The notes beneath the pieces were generated by a model, which worked only from the letters and a program-made list of their open reading frames with translations, did not search any database and was not told where the DNA came from. A stretch of 64,000 nt of DNA from Platanthera guangdongensis (lineage: Eukaryota > Streptophyta > Magnoliopsida > Asparagales > Orchidaceae): assembly GCA_039583875.1 (NCBI GenBank), contig CM077166.1:81528564-81592563 (forward strand), read 5' to 3'. Positions 30,408 through 42,095 of the stretch are shown here, in pieces (position 1 is the stretch's first letter; every line of letters begins with the position of its first letter). The position numbers and the translations under genes are program-made.

Positions 30408-31960
30408 ATCCTCCCCCGCTCAAAATCACGTATCTTTGGTGTGTGGTCCAAGAGATAGCGGCAGAGAAGAGTGACATCCAATTGTTGAAGCTCTAGCTCA
30501 AGTACCCAAGAGTCGTCGGAAGGAGGGCGATCACGCCAATGGATGAGAAAGCATCAGGTAGCACCATCGGTGGTAGTAAGCATCTCAGCATCAAGTATCC
30601 TGTCTAGTAAAAGAAAGATTTTGGGAAACCTTGGAAACATGTCAGTAGTGGGAATAAAAGAAGGCAACTTACCATCTGATGCTAAACCTGTGGAGACCAG
30701 GGGAGAGAGATCATCTGTACTACCACTCCCCAAACCCCAAGAATTTTGAGTGGAAGGAGAAGACGACAAAGAAGTCAACTCTTGTGGAGGTGAAACAAAC
30801 ATCGTCAAATTCGAGACATTAAAAATGTGTGAAACACCCCAATCAGCCAGCAAATCTAAGACAAAAGCATTATCACCGAGTTTCTTTATAATCCGGAAGG
30901 GTCCGACGCACTTTGGAGCTAACTTTCTAATGGTGCCAGTTGGCAGTCGCTCGGGAACTAAGCGAACTAAGACTTTATCGTCAACTTTAAAGTGTGACAC
31001 TCTCCTATATTGATTAGCTTATGTTTAATAGGATTCATATTGGGAGCCTAAGGTTGCCCGGATATGTGCGTGCAAGTCATGAATGTGTTGGGTGAAGGAT
31101 TGTGCGAATTGACTTGCTTTATATGTAGGTGGTAACAGAACCAAGTTAAGTGGCACATGAGCCTTATACCCGGGAACAATCTTGTTAGGGGACATACCCG
31201 TGGACCGATTCTTAGAGTTATTGTAAGCCAATTGTGCATGGGGAAGAAGTAGATCCCAAGTTCACTTGTGATCACTCAAAAGACACCTTAGAAGATTCCC
31301 CAAACTCCGATTGACTACTTCCGTCTGACCATCGGTTTGCGGATGATAGGCAGCGAAAAATAATAATTTGGTCCCCATTAGAATCAATAAAGTTTTCCAA
31401 AAATAGCTAGTGAATTTCACGTCCCTATCCGAGACAATTGTCTTCGACACTCCGCGATGACTAACGACCTCTCGAAAATATAACTTAGCTATGTGAGATG
31501 CATCGTTGGTCCAACTACATGGGATAAAGTATGTCATTTTTGAAAACCTATCCACAACTACAAAAATGGAGTCGTGTCGACGTAGAGTGGTGGGGAGGCC
31601 TAATACGAAATCCATGCTCACGTCTTCCCACGGTATGGAAGGAATTGGTAAAGGGGTATATAACCCAACATTGGTTTTAGAGCCCTTAGATACATGACAT
31701 GCTCGGCAACTACTCACTATTCCCCCAACCATTGCCTTAAGCTTAGGCAAGTAAACTTTCTCCTCAACAAGTGCAATGGTCTTATCCCTTCCAAAGTGTC
31801 CACTCAGACCTCCTCTATGTAATTCCCAAATAATGTGGTGCCGTAAGGAGGATCGAGGAATACACAACTTCCCGTGCCTAAAAAGATAACCATCCTTAAG
31901 AACAAATGCAGATATGGTCGTGGGAGAGCTATCCTTCTTGGGGGCAAGCAGAGCTGGAAC
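30269..31960 (-). pseudogene. pol: TE-3 integrase with chromodomain, running into the 3' LTR
   Basis: Order: zinc-binding part (HRGGLSGHFGRDKT, SSCRACHVSKG), DDE core (MDFVLGLPTT, IVSDRDVKFTS, HPQTDGQTEVVNRSLGN), AYNNSKNRSTGMSPN, a GPF-type domain (KCVGPFRIIKKLGDNAF) and a chromodomain (CFLIHWRDRPPSDDSWVLE). Stops occur near 31262 and 31025 and at 30554-30556 (TGA inside the chromodomain). The frame then passes through the polypurine tract, which encodes ERGRI, and runs 138 bp into the LTR before stopping at 30269. Upstream, the fragment starts with the first 30 or so residues of RT (LLKKGFIRNN, PALLAPKKDS) joined directly to pre-integrase sequence near 31930. Confidence 0.83.
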
Positions 31961-32104
31961 AACACATGGACTTATATTATTCCTAATAAACCCCTTCTTC
32001 AACAAGTCCTCTATCTGAACCTACAACTCCTTATGGGTAGCGGGATGGAGTTGGTAATGGGGCTGGTTGGGCAAGGAAGACCCCAGGATGAGATCTATCA
32101 CATG

Positions 32105-32830
32105 CTAAATATCTCTAAGTGGAGGTAATGTCGGTGGTAACTCATCCGGGTACGTATCCCTATACTCTTCCAACAATACTCGTAGCTCACTGGGCAGATC
32201 ATCCAATACTCCAGAATTCATCTTCGTACTCAGAAGAACTAGCGCATACATCACTCCATCAAGAAACGGGTCCTTAATAAATTCTTTTCTTCCGACTAGG
32301 TTCAAGGCCTTCCTCTCAACTGGGATCGTGGTGTCCTTAATCGGTCCTACTGGTTCCTTTAGGATAGTCGGCCTCAACGTAATGGTTTTTCCATTGCACT
32401 TGAATTCATATGTGTTGGCTCTCGTAAAATGCGTCACATCATGGTCATAGAGCCATTGGCGGCCTAGTAACACGTGACAAGCATCCATCGGGAGGACATC
32501 ACACCATACCTCATCAGTATATGATTTGAATAAGAGGGGGGACCAGACATCGCTTGGTAACCGGGACAGTGATCTTGTTTATCCAAGCTACCTGATATGG
32601 GGTCAGGTGTGGTTCCGTTGTCACGCCCATACGCGTGACGGCGTTCTCAAAAATGACATTCACACAGCTACCACTATCGATAATCAACTTGCAGAGCTTC
32701 TCATTACTCTTAAAAATCAAGGAAAATATGCTCGTCCTCTTCCAATCATCTAACGTACGAGGGGTGGTCAAGATACAACACATCACCATAAGATGGTGAT
32801 CGTCCTCTAAATTAATTGGGACACCATTTG
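32105..32830 (-). pseudogene. pol: TE-3 aspartic protease and RT leader
   Basis: LIIDSGSCVNVIFENAV is a gypsy-type aspartic protease active site (DSG) and CHVLLGRQWLYDHDVTH its distal part. EYRDTYPDELPPTLPPLRDI is the usual linker before RT. The sequence stops at 32105 and carries breaks between 32488 and 32514. Gag is absent: only a short stretch beginning near 32970 (AANEHGGANAEAIEGL) might be its start. With RT also deleted, this copy depends on others. Confidence 0.78.
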
Positions 32831-32989
32831 GGTCATCCTCATCAGCAGCTTCATAAACTAGATCATCAGGAGTCGAGTCTAATAGTGCGATGGCCTAAAT
32901 TTCCGTCATCTTAGTTTGTAGTCCCTCAATAGCCTCGGCATTTGCACCCCCGTGCTCATTCGCAGCCATTCTAGACGAAGACGGTGTAA

Positions 32990-33270
32990 CATACTCCGTT
33001 CCTAGCCTAGTGCGCATACAGGGTTACCCAAAATTTTGAAAGACGAATTTTCCTAGGGCCGACCCTATACAAAAAACAAATTATTTTTATAATTTCCCAA
33101 AGTTATAGAAACAAGGAGCGTTAAAATAGTTTTATATATATTTTCGCAGAAAAATAAATATTTTAGACCGGTATTGGCAGACCAGAAATTTTTTTTTTTT
33201 GCTGTTTTTTTTCGATTAATTCGTAGCAACGAAAATGAGCGAGGATGTTTGCAACATAGAAATTGAAACA
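32990..33270 (-). other. TE-3 leader region between primer site and pol remnant
   Basis: Untranslated leader in the minus direction, including an A run (T12 at 33188-33199 on plus). No ORF. The CCTAGTGCGCATACAGGG and GGCCGACCC blocks have no match elsewhere in the window. Confidence 0.5.
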
Positions 33271-33287
33271 ACCTCGCTTTGATACCA
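33271..33287 (-). other. Primer binding site of TE-3 (initiator Met tRNA type)
   Basis: TGGTATCAAAGCGAGGT on the minus strand, six bases after the LTR end CGCTACA. One position differs from the usual TGGTATCAGAGC (G to A). Confidence 0.8.
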
Positions 33288-33293
33288 AATTGG

Positions 33294-34387
33294 TGTAGCG
33301 TATGTCGCTAACGGAAAATCTATATGAGAGAAGGCTCTAGTTCGCCAACAACGCACTCTAGATCCGCCGCACCTACACAAGTATCTATCGCCCTTAATAT
33401 GTGATCGTTTAGCGCACAAAACATAAACACATTCGGAGAATAATCGACTCTAAAACAGTGATGAAAAATGAGTCAGATCGTTCCCAAAGTTAATGCAAAG
33501 GTTGTCAATCCTTTTGAGAGAAAGATCAAGGCTATAGGCCTAGATCCGCTCAAGCAAAATGGACCTACCCGGTCCAGAAAATAGGAAACACGAACAATAA
33601 CTATTTCAATTCAAAGATTTGAAAGCGATGGAATTTTAAAGCCACGGAGAACGCGATGGTTCACCTTCCACAAATCTAAGAGAGGAAACACAAAGAGAGG
33701 GGAAGAGCTTACCCAACCCGGATTCACCGTGCTCACAAGATATGGTGGGAGAATCACTCTCTCCACAGATCCACCGACGTCACACCGAATGGGGTGCAAC
33801 CTTCTTCCTTGGAGTCGCACCGAAGGAATCCACGTTGGAGTCGCACCGAAGAGGGATGGAGGAAGCAAGGGGGGCAGTTTCACAACAGAAGTGGGGGCGG
33901 CGGCTTGGAGATCTCCTCTTGGCCGAATTCTCCTAGGGAGTTTCTTTTCGATTCAAATTCTTCTTCTTGTCTATTAATTCTCATAAAGAGGTCTCCTTAT
34001 ATAAGATTTACAGACACATAGGAGTTACAAACACATAGGAGTTATAAACACACATTTAACCATCCAAAATGGAGATGACATCTCATCCATCCGGGTGGTT
34101 AATTACACACCACATGTTTTAAATGCAAGAAATAAATAAATAAGTTCACTCATGAATATAAAATTATTATCCAAGTATGGAATAATTTTATATTCTCAAA
34201 TATAAAATATAAATAACGTAACTAAGAGCATGATTTTAAAATGAATCTTCAAGTGGGCTTAGCACGCCGCGGAAGGAGGTTATAACGTTACCTTCCGTTA
34301 GAGTCATCATGGCTCCTAACGTCTTTATGTTGTAGCGCCTCGACAACCGGATCATCATCAAGTAGTGGCGGCGATGCCGCGACATCA
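33294..34387 (-). repeat. TE-3 5' LTR
   Basis: This 1094-bp copy is uninterrupted. It retains the 80-bp segment missing from the other LTR and shows the intact TE-4 target (CCGAATGGGGTGCAACC near 33786). It ends at CGACATCA; the next bases ACATC are not repeated at the other end of the element. Confidence 0.85.
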
Positions 34388-35085
34388 ACATCGAGTATAC
34401 TCGACGCCGTGTTGAGTGCATTAAAAGCACTATATGTCATCCAGTTAACTAAACTATACTGGATTCACTAGATGCCACATTGAGTATACTCAATCCCTAA
34501 CAGTCAATGCTATGGACTTCACTCAACACCGCAATGAGTACACTCAATGCTGCGTTGAGTGCACTCAATGATTTTGGCTTAGTCTCAGAACTACTCTATG
34601 CCCAGACATCAGTCAATGATGTATCACTCAACGCCAATGCTTCACTCAATGCTGCGTTGAGTACACTTAATGCTTTTGCCTTAGCGCCAAAACATCACTC
34701 GACATACTCAATGCCAAACTAGCATTACTTGATGAATTCATCAAGATTACTCGACAAATTTGACTTAGACTCAAAGATCACTCAACGCTTTTAGCGCCAG
34801 GTCTAATTCACTCAACGCCAAGTCTTATACTTGATGAAATCGACGCCTAATACTTGATGAATACAACAACACTCAACGCCAAGCATTATCCATCGAATTT
34901 CAATGGATACTCGACGAATTCGACTTAGACTCAAAGTAATTTTTGATGATTTGACTTGGAGCAATCCCAACCTATATCTGACGAATTTTATATTTAAATT
35001 AAGTGCCTTATTCTCCGGATTCCATCCGAAGACTAACAACCATAAAATGCATAACAAAACTTAGGCTTAAGCTATCTGTCTTATA
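34388..35085. repeat. Palindrome-rich remnant with ACTCAAYGC / GCGTTGAGT motifs
   Basis: Between 34391 and 34930 the motifs ACTCAATGC, ACTCAACGC, TTGAGTGCA and GAGTATACTC recur many times in both orientations, as in ACTCAATGCTGCGTTGAGT near 34545. They are spaced irregularly. It looks like the U3 of another LTR family, cut by TE-3 or by rearrangement. ORFs across it are compositional artefacts. Confidence 0.55.
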
Positions 35086-35090
35086 CTTAT

Positions 35091-36038
35091 TGATTTATCC
35101 TATCCAAATTAATTCCATACTCAACGAATTTACTCGGCTTTCGCCTATATAATCGGCTAGATTAAACCTGATTAGAAAACTTATACTATCCAGCAGACTA
35201 GCAATGGCCGAACCCAACACTACTCCTAAATACTAAGAAAAGGATAGAAACAGAAGATACAAAAAAGAAAAGAAATTTTTGCAAGGGGAAGAAGTCACCA
35301 CTTGCCTATATTCGTCAGAAATCCGGCCAAACAATGCTCTTTTTTCACGGATTTGGCCATAAGAACACCTAAGCAACAATTTCTAAAACTTTTCAGGATG
35401 AAGGAGGGTCAAAACAAAATTCTTAACACCAAAAATTTCAAGAAACGGAAAAAACTCACTGCAGAAATGTAGATTTTGGTGAGAGCTATCCAGATCTACT
35501 CTCTGATGACGATTTCGTGCACCAGAGCTCCTACTATCGGCAGATGAAGGCTTCGCAAGGACCACCGCTTCCGTTCTTCCGCAACTCAGTTAGACGGTTT
35601 TAAGAAAGATGATGAGTAGGGTTTCCATCTTATCGCAAGGCTATTTATATAGAATAAATAATATAATATATTATTATTATAAATATAACGTCCAAATGAC
35701 CAAAACTCGCACTACCTCAGATTGCTACGAATCCAACGGCGAAGTCGAAATCAAAATTTTACAAACCAAACTCGGGTAAACACTCCTCAAAATTAAAACA
35801 TCAAATATCCCAAAACGCTCCACCATGTTTAAAAACGAACCCCGACTTGCTAGGGAATATCAAAACATAGGATAAATTAGCCAAGCTACTACTCCCAAAC
35901 CAAAACCTCGGATACCAACGAGAAAACGTCACGCTCCAACAACGATATCCACCAAGTACGTGTCAACGTAATGCTCTGAGATCAAAATACGTTACTAAAG
36001 AGATTGTAAATAAATCTTGGAAAATTAGGGGCATTACA
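35091..36038 (-). mobile_element. TE-5: probable solo LTR (Ty3/gypsy, TGTAATGCCCC type)
   Basis: On the minus strand it starts TGTAATGCCCCTAATTTTCC and ends GGATAAATCA, 948 bp. It is flanked by CTTAT at 35086-35090 and 36039-36043. A minus-strand TATA (CTATATAAATAG) lies at 35641-35652. No primer site or polypurine tract adjoins it, which fits a solo LTR left by LTR-LTR recombination. The start is Tekay-like. The right border is firm; the left border rests on the 5-bp duplication and the TG. Confidence 0.55.
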
Positions 36039-36043
36039 CTTAT

Positions 36044-38943
36044 GACTTATACCATATTGATTCTTCAAATATAAGTTATCATGGTTTTATTTACGATGAA
36101 TATCCAACTATGTATGTACGTATAAATCTTTTCTTTTCCTATCCATATAGATTATTACTTACCAACCAACGTGAACTTATGATCACCAAAATTTTCATAC
36201 TCATTAGACTGGCTTTATTATGTATAACAATTAACCAACCTCCAAACTTAATATGTGATGAAAAGATTATCACCTCTTTTTTTCTTCCAAATTCATGACT
36301 GATTACATCTCAACATAAGTAACAATACATAATTTGTAGAGTGAATGCTCCATGTATACATCAAGCGATCATTATTAATATTGATGTTCACAAAAATGAA
36401 TCATAATCACTTTCCAAAATGGAGTCTGATTTATAAGATATAAGGAATCCTTGCAAAATAATAATATTCGTCACGAGTCGATTTCATCATAAGAAAGAAT
36501 CTTATTAAACACTCATTAAATCTTGTGTAATTTCATCGTATACCCTTTGATAGTCAAAATCTAAATCCCATAGTCATGAGTCCTCCTAAAAGTGATTATA
36601 ATGTCGTCAGACATATGTATTCTTGTTCTTGATTCTCTCAGAATCAATATTGAAGTATCATTTACATCAATATATCGTTTGCCAAATCTCCAAATTTGCT
36701 GGGGTTATTATACTTCCAATTCCATGTCCTAGCAAATAAATCTTATGTGTCATAACATTACCTTATTTCAATTCTTTTGTTTCCAAAATAATGACTTTTC
36801 GATTAATTGAGCAATTCAATGGTTATATTTCATAATTATGATCAAGTGACTTGGCTATATCAGGTAAGCATTGATAGTAATGATATTTCATCATTGTGTT
36901 TAATTCCCCAAATCCTAGCCTTTTTAGGATCAACAATGTAGTATTAAATCATACCAACTATAATAAACTTAATTATAATATTCTAAAGGCAATAAGTCAT
37001 CTTATCAAGATTTCTAATTATACATTAGATTATCTCCCAAAGTATAAGGGTAAATAAATCATTCAAATTTGAAAGGGATAGATTCTTTGATAAAACACAT
37101 CATTTGTAAATCATCTCTAAATGCCCTAAAGTGCAAAAATTCTGACTTGCAGGAGCTGATCCCAAACCATAATTTCCATGACGCAATATATTTGTCCCAG
37201 ACAACTAGATTTGGCAACCCTAATTTTTGACTAAAATCAAATATCATTTGACCCATTACGTTTAATAGTTTGTCCTGATAATAATGTAGATCGCCATTTC
37301 AAGATTGAGTAGGTGAATCTAAAATGCCATATACCAACAATGGATTATTTTTTTTTCATGTCTTAAGCTCATGAGCACCTATAACCAAGTTCTACTCTTA
37401 TCCACTCCTTATCCGACTTAAGCATGTACATAATTCAGACTCCATGTTATTCTTTCTTGCGATCTACAAGAGTTTGTTAATCAATCTTTTAACCAGCGGT
37501 ATATCCACTATTCTTACATTACCATAATTGGGTTAGGGTATTGGAGCACCTAGGAATAGGCTTTGTTGATGCGATAAACAAACACATCCCTAATTGTATG
37601 TAATTTCTTTCTACAACCGATACTAACTCGAATTGAGGTCTTTTGAATGCAAATTAATATGATTCCACGTGTATGTGTAAATGATTTACACCGTGTCTGG
37701 CATTAAGGAAATCATGATTATTCCTTAGGTTGTATACTAAGTAGTTATCTACTTCATTAAATCCAAAATTTGTGAAATTTCATGAAGTCATACTATTTCC
37801 CATGATTTAAGGAGTCGCAGGTACATTTAACTTAGGTAACATTCTACTTATATCTCAAAGAATTAATTTACAACTATCTTTGTTCACTTATCTGCATATC
37901 CTTGGAGTGATAAGGAGAATGAGTAATCATTCTTAACATACTCAACTTTCCAATTTCGGCCGCAAATTTATAGCGGTCACAACTCGGCATTAATAATCCA
38001 AGTTGCTTAACATGAAATAATCCTTCAAGGGTCCTAATCTTCTAGGGAGGCTTGATCATCATATCAACCATGCATATACAAAACCTCATCCCTACATGAG
38101 CAACATTTGAATAAATCAAAACTTCAAGATCACTATGTTTGTGACTCCACATCTTCTAAGCAAGGTCTAGGGAAAATCAAATCGTTATCAATTTAGCCCA
38201 ATAAACAAAAGGATAAGCCCCCATACATTTTAGGATAAATTTCTTTAATATCTATAGTGCATTACTCCTATATATACACACATTCCTTAGGGCTTGCAAT
38301 CTTAAACTTGGAGTTCTACCCTGAGACGTATTGATATGCCACATACTTTAAGCCCTTAAGGTTATTATTTACGACAATCTTCTCAGGTTCAACATATGAC
38401 CCAACCAAAAATGGGTCTCTTATGAAACTTGAATTCTTATTCAAACCTTTGTATTTGTCACGATGTTTGTCTCAATGTAATCAAGTCATCGATACGAGTG
38501 TTAAGTTTTGGAGTACCCTACCATTCCACTAATAGATTATAGGAACCAATTCTCCTTGACGCGGTCCTATAAGCTTGGGTAAGAAGTGATAATATCACTC
38601 GATAGGTGTAGTAGGGACATCAGAGTTTAAGCCTCAAGAAGTGAAGCTCGCATCAAATTCTTCCCATGGTAAATTTGAGTATCCTAGAACCTTAACCAAT
38701 CTATATCCGAGGTCAATTTGAGACAAGGATACACCACGAAATCCTCTTAGTAAGTCAAACCAAAATGGTGTCCTAATTGGGTTGGCCTAACTAATTATTT
38801 AAATGGACTATTTTCTGTGATTTAAACACATGGGCACACAATTGCTTCTGCTGCATAGTTTGTCTGCAAACTAATGCTCGAGCGGGGTGAACTATTATTG
38901 TGAACTTCTTTCTCATATGATCATTTGTTAATTGATACCAATT
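36044..38943. other. AT-rich stretch without recognisable genes, probable decayed internal region of TE-6
   Basis: About 2.9 kb of low-GC DNA with no ORF above 65 codons and no retroelement motif that I can read on either strand. Its right end, read on the minus strand from the TE-6 LTR, begins AATTGGTATCAATTAAC. This looks like a decayed Met-type primer site, so the stretch may be the old internal region of TE-6. No other feature seen. Confidence 0.4.
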
Positions 38944-40258
38944 TGTAAGACCCATCCCCTTACCAAGGATGTTTCCCGGTCTTATGCCCAGAACTGCCAT
39001 CTTACAGTGACACTGACACACGGGTTAGTCACCCTTGCACAATGCCGATCCTGTCGGCTAGTACGATCATTTTAACTCGTAGGCCAAATCGAGAATAGAA
39101 GTAAAACAAAAAAGTATATCAAGTCCACATCACAGATATATCATATAAATAATGAAAGCAATCCAACATTAAGTATAAAGAGAGTAAAGGGCTTATGCCT
39201 AGTACATGCCAAAATGAATAAATCTCTCTCACACAAACTCTAAGCGGAAGCTGAAACTAAAACACCCATCATCACCTGATGCTGCGATGTAGTAGTAGTG
39301 TGCGGTATCTGTGCCTCACGTCCTACCACCCTGTCCTACTGGTCGTGATGGTGCTCTATCTCCTCGAGTTCCTAAAATGATACGTTCATAACCGAAAATT
39401 AGTCACAAAGACAGCCATTTTGTCTCTGCCTCACCCCCGCGATTCATAGGCACCGTGCAGGAGGATGAAATCGGAGGATAACAAATGCAGGATCAAAAGA
39501 GCAGGTGATATATAGTGGAACTAATCTATCAAGAGTAAACATCTACAATGATATATCATTATACTAGTAGTTATAAATAAATAGTACAACAAGTGAAGAA
39601 CTGTAATAAAACTATAGTAATAAAAGTAGTGGTAAAGTAATAAGTATAGTGTAGAAAGGAAACTACTAGTACTAAACTACCATCAAAAAAGTACCTTAAC
39701 TTATATGAATGCCCATATAAACATACAAGATTTGGGTTTCAGGGAATATAACTTATCATAAAAAGAGTCTATACTATTTTTTATGATATGGATCTGCAGT
39801 ATGAATTTCTTAAAGTACATATGTATGGTATAATGTATTATGTATGCTATGACTCATACAAGTGCAACTCACCCACATGACTTTGTGATCACAGACCTTT
39901 AGTTACCACCTTTTGGAGTTAGTTAAACTCTCTGGTACCACCATTGTGGCTATGACAGTAGTGGAGAAGGCATCTATACTCATAGGCGGGTATACACACT
40001 ACCAGGCCTAAACCACATATACACTTTTGTATGCTTCCTAGGTGCACTATAAAGTCTCTGCATAGTATTTCCTAGCTATCCCACCAGTCTTTTTGGTCGG
40101 TTGCGCGTTTTTGGGGATTGTCCTCTAGAACGCATTATAAAACAACCTACTGGCCCATCACACCTCGCCAGAGTCAACATACTACTGTCGGTGTGACGAC
40201 TGGCCCAGTACCCAATGACCCTCCACTGATTTGTTCATATGCACATGAAAGTTATCTC

Positions 40259-40520
40259 AACTCGAGCCTCCAGCTCACAGGACTAACCAATCCTGATATC
40301 GAACTCCCCTGCCTCCAGCTCGTAGGACTATCCTGTCTTGATATCAAACTCCCAAAAATCCAACTTGCAGGACTAACCCGCCCTAATATCAAACTATTGA
40401 GCCTCCTGCTCGTAGGAATAATCCGTCCTAATATCAAACTCCCAAGCTTCCAACTCGTAGGACTAACCCATCCTGATATCAAACTCCCATGCCTTCAGCT
40501 CGCACGACTAACCCGTCCTG
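40259..40520 (+). repeat. 45-bp minisatellite, about 6 copies
   Basis: Units read AACTCCC, a variable part, CAGCTCGTAGGACTAACC, then CGTCCTGATATCA. Six copies differ by several substitutions each. The period is a multiple of three, and both strands stay open. This gives a false ORF of 15-residue repeats (KLPCLQLVGL type) at 40118-40612. It lies in the TE-6 LTR. Confidence 0.85.
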
Positions 40521-41335
40521 TATCCCTCCAACCATACACGGGTGAGATTGCTACATTGTTACTTCAACCTAACCTATTAAACTACTCTTATCTAACTTTT
40601 AGTTGTACTTAGAGACTTAGGGTTAATCCTGGACTAACTGAGGTCTACCCGATGAAGGGCTCGTAGCGGTACTAGAGAATACAATGGGATGAATCACAAA
40701 TAGCCCTTTCCAGGACACTTATTATTGGTGCCTCATCGTTATTAATATCCCACTCTCATTGTTGTTCTTGAGTAAATCTAATGACTTATGATATTTATAG
40801 GAGAATGATGATCCTTCGTCAGACTCTAATCTAGTTATTTTATTAAGTGGTTATGCACACTAGCATTCGATACTAAGAGGTTACAAAACCTAGAATTCCA
40901 ACTAGACTTTCAAGGTCTCCCAAACATATCTTTAAATCAGTTACATTCCTCTACCCTGAATGTTGTACCCAGCCCGCCCTCATGCATCTGTTGCATAGAC
41001 GGTGCAAACTCGAAACCCCTAAGTGTGGTGCAAATCTACTTGTTGATCTTCATGAACCGAAAACAACTCTAATGATGTTGAAACTGAAAATTCGGTCTCT
41101 TTGGAGTTCACCCTTGGTGAAGGGGTGATCACACACATTCTTCTCCCCCACGATCCAAGCAACTAAGCAAGTGGAACAAGGAACGGACCCAAGGGCTCGA
41201 CGTCGATGTCCCACCATACAACCGGAAGATCTTAGAGCGCTTCCCCTCCCTTACCAAATGTCGAGCTAAGGATACCTCAGAAAGAGCAAGAAGACCGGGA
41301 CACAAGTTAGCATGCCTTCTGAGGTACCCCCTTGG

Positions 41336-41349
41336 GTCTATTTATAGAT
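41336..41349 (-). promoter_or_regulatory. TATA box in TE-6 LTR
   Basis: TCTATAAATAGACC on the minus strand lies about 750 bp from the LTR start at 42095 and downstream of the GGCGAATG motif cluster. Confidence 0.55.
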
Positions 41350-42095
41350 TTCTGAAAAGGGTCTGCCAACATCTAATCCCTACTATTCTAAATGGCTATA
41401 TGGAGTCCAATTTGGTTTGCTAATAGCGTAACTCAGCTATTCTGAATGGCTATTTGCATCACCTACGAGGGTATCGAGGTAATTTTACCTATGGATCTTA
41501 TTGGGCGAATGATCTGTGAAAGCACCACTCGGCGGAAGCGGCGAATGCCGGGAGCACAACACATTCGCCGCCTTGAAGCTGTCTGGGGAGGCGAGTGCTG
41601 GCTGTGCGACCATTCGCCCAGCTTGGAGAGAACTGATCTCGCGTGCGCTGAGGCGCGAGACCCTTAGGCGATTTCTAGGTTAATATTGAACTCGCGGAAG
41701 GGGTCAAATGCCCCCCTCGTAGGGCTGCATGAATGCCCCTCTTTAGACCTTGGGCGAGTACATGCCAGACTACATCACTCGTTCGTCTGATGGGGTCCAC
41801 TCATCGAATATGGGGTTGTACAAATGATGCACCAAGACCTTATTCATGATTTTAGGTGGCTGGTTAAAATTTTCATTTGCTTTGAATGACCTAAACACTA
41901 TATGTCAACTTTTGTTAAGTGCAGCCCAAAGTCTATCCTTAGCTCATACAAGGTGACTTCCAATTCCTTGGGCAAAATACCTCCAAATTTTTATCATGGG
42001 TTCATCATGTGATAATTAGTGTGAAATCAGAAATTCATAATTTTCTAATTATTTTGGGCCATAATTAAAATTATTTAATTATGGGACCTGTCACA

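Larger units (their letters stand above)
16510..34387 (-). mobile_element. TE-3: internally deleted Ty3/gypsy chromovirus, host of TE-4
   Basis: On the minus strand the LTR starts TGATGTCG and ends CGCTACA or CGTTACA. The 3' LTR is split by TE-4 (16510-16930 and 29809-30407, net about 1015 bp). The 5' LTR is 33294-34387 (1094 bp). The 80-bp difference is mostly one deletion near 16577. A Met-type primer site, a protease-containing piece, the first residues of RT and a full integrase with chromodomain remain; gag and nearly all of RT and RNase H are missing. Flanks TCTGG and ACATC do not match, so no target duplication is seen. The chromodomain and the pol end inside the 3' LTR recall CRM-type chromoviruses, but I cannot assign the lineage firmly. 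Confidence 0.82.
38944..42095 (-). repeat. TE-6: long LTR (about 3.15 kb) of a decayed Ty3/gypsy element
   Basis: On the minus strand it starts TGTGACAGGTCCC and ends GGGTCTTACA; a primer-site-like TTGGTATCA follows. A minus-strand TATA (TCTATAAATAGACCC) lies near 41336-41349. The U3 contains five or more GGCGAATG / CATTCGCC motifs (41500-41640), and the transcribed part holds a 45-bp minisatellite. The second LTR is not in the window, so no target duplication can be checked. Alternative: two abutting remnants. Confidence 0.5.

Noticed and set aside
36110..36298. Short ORFs in the 36-39 kb AT-rich stretch (also 37059-37256 and 38791-39021)
   Set aside because: They have the length expected by chance in AT-rich DNA and no motif.
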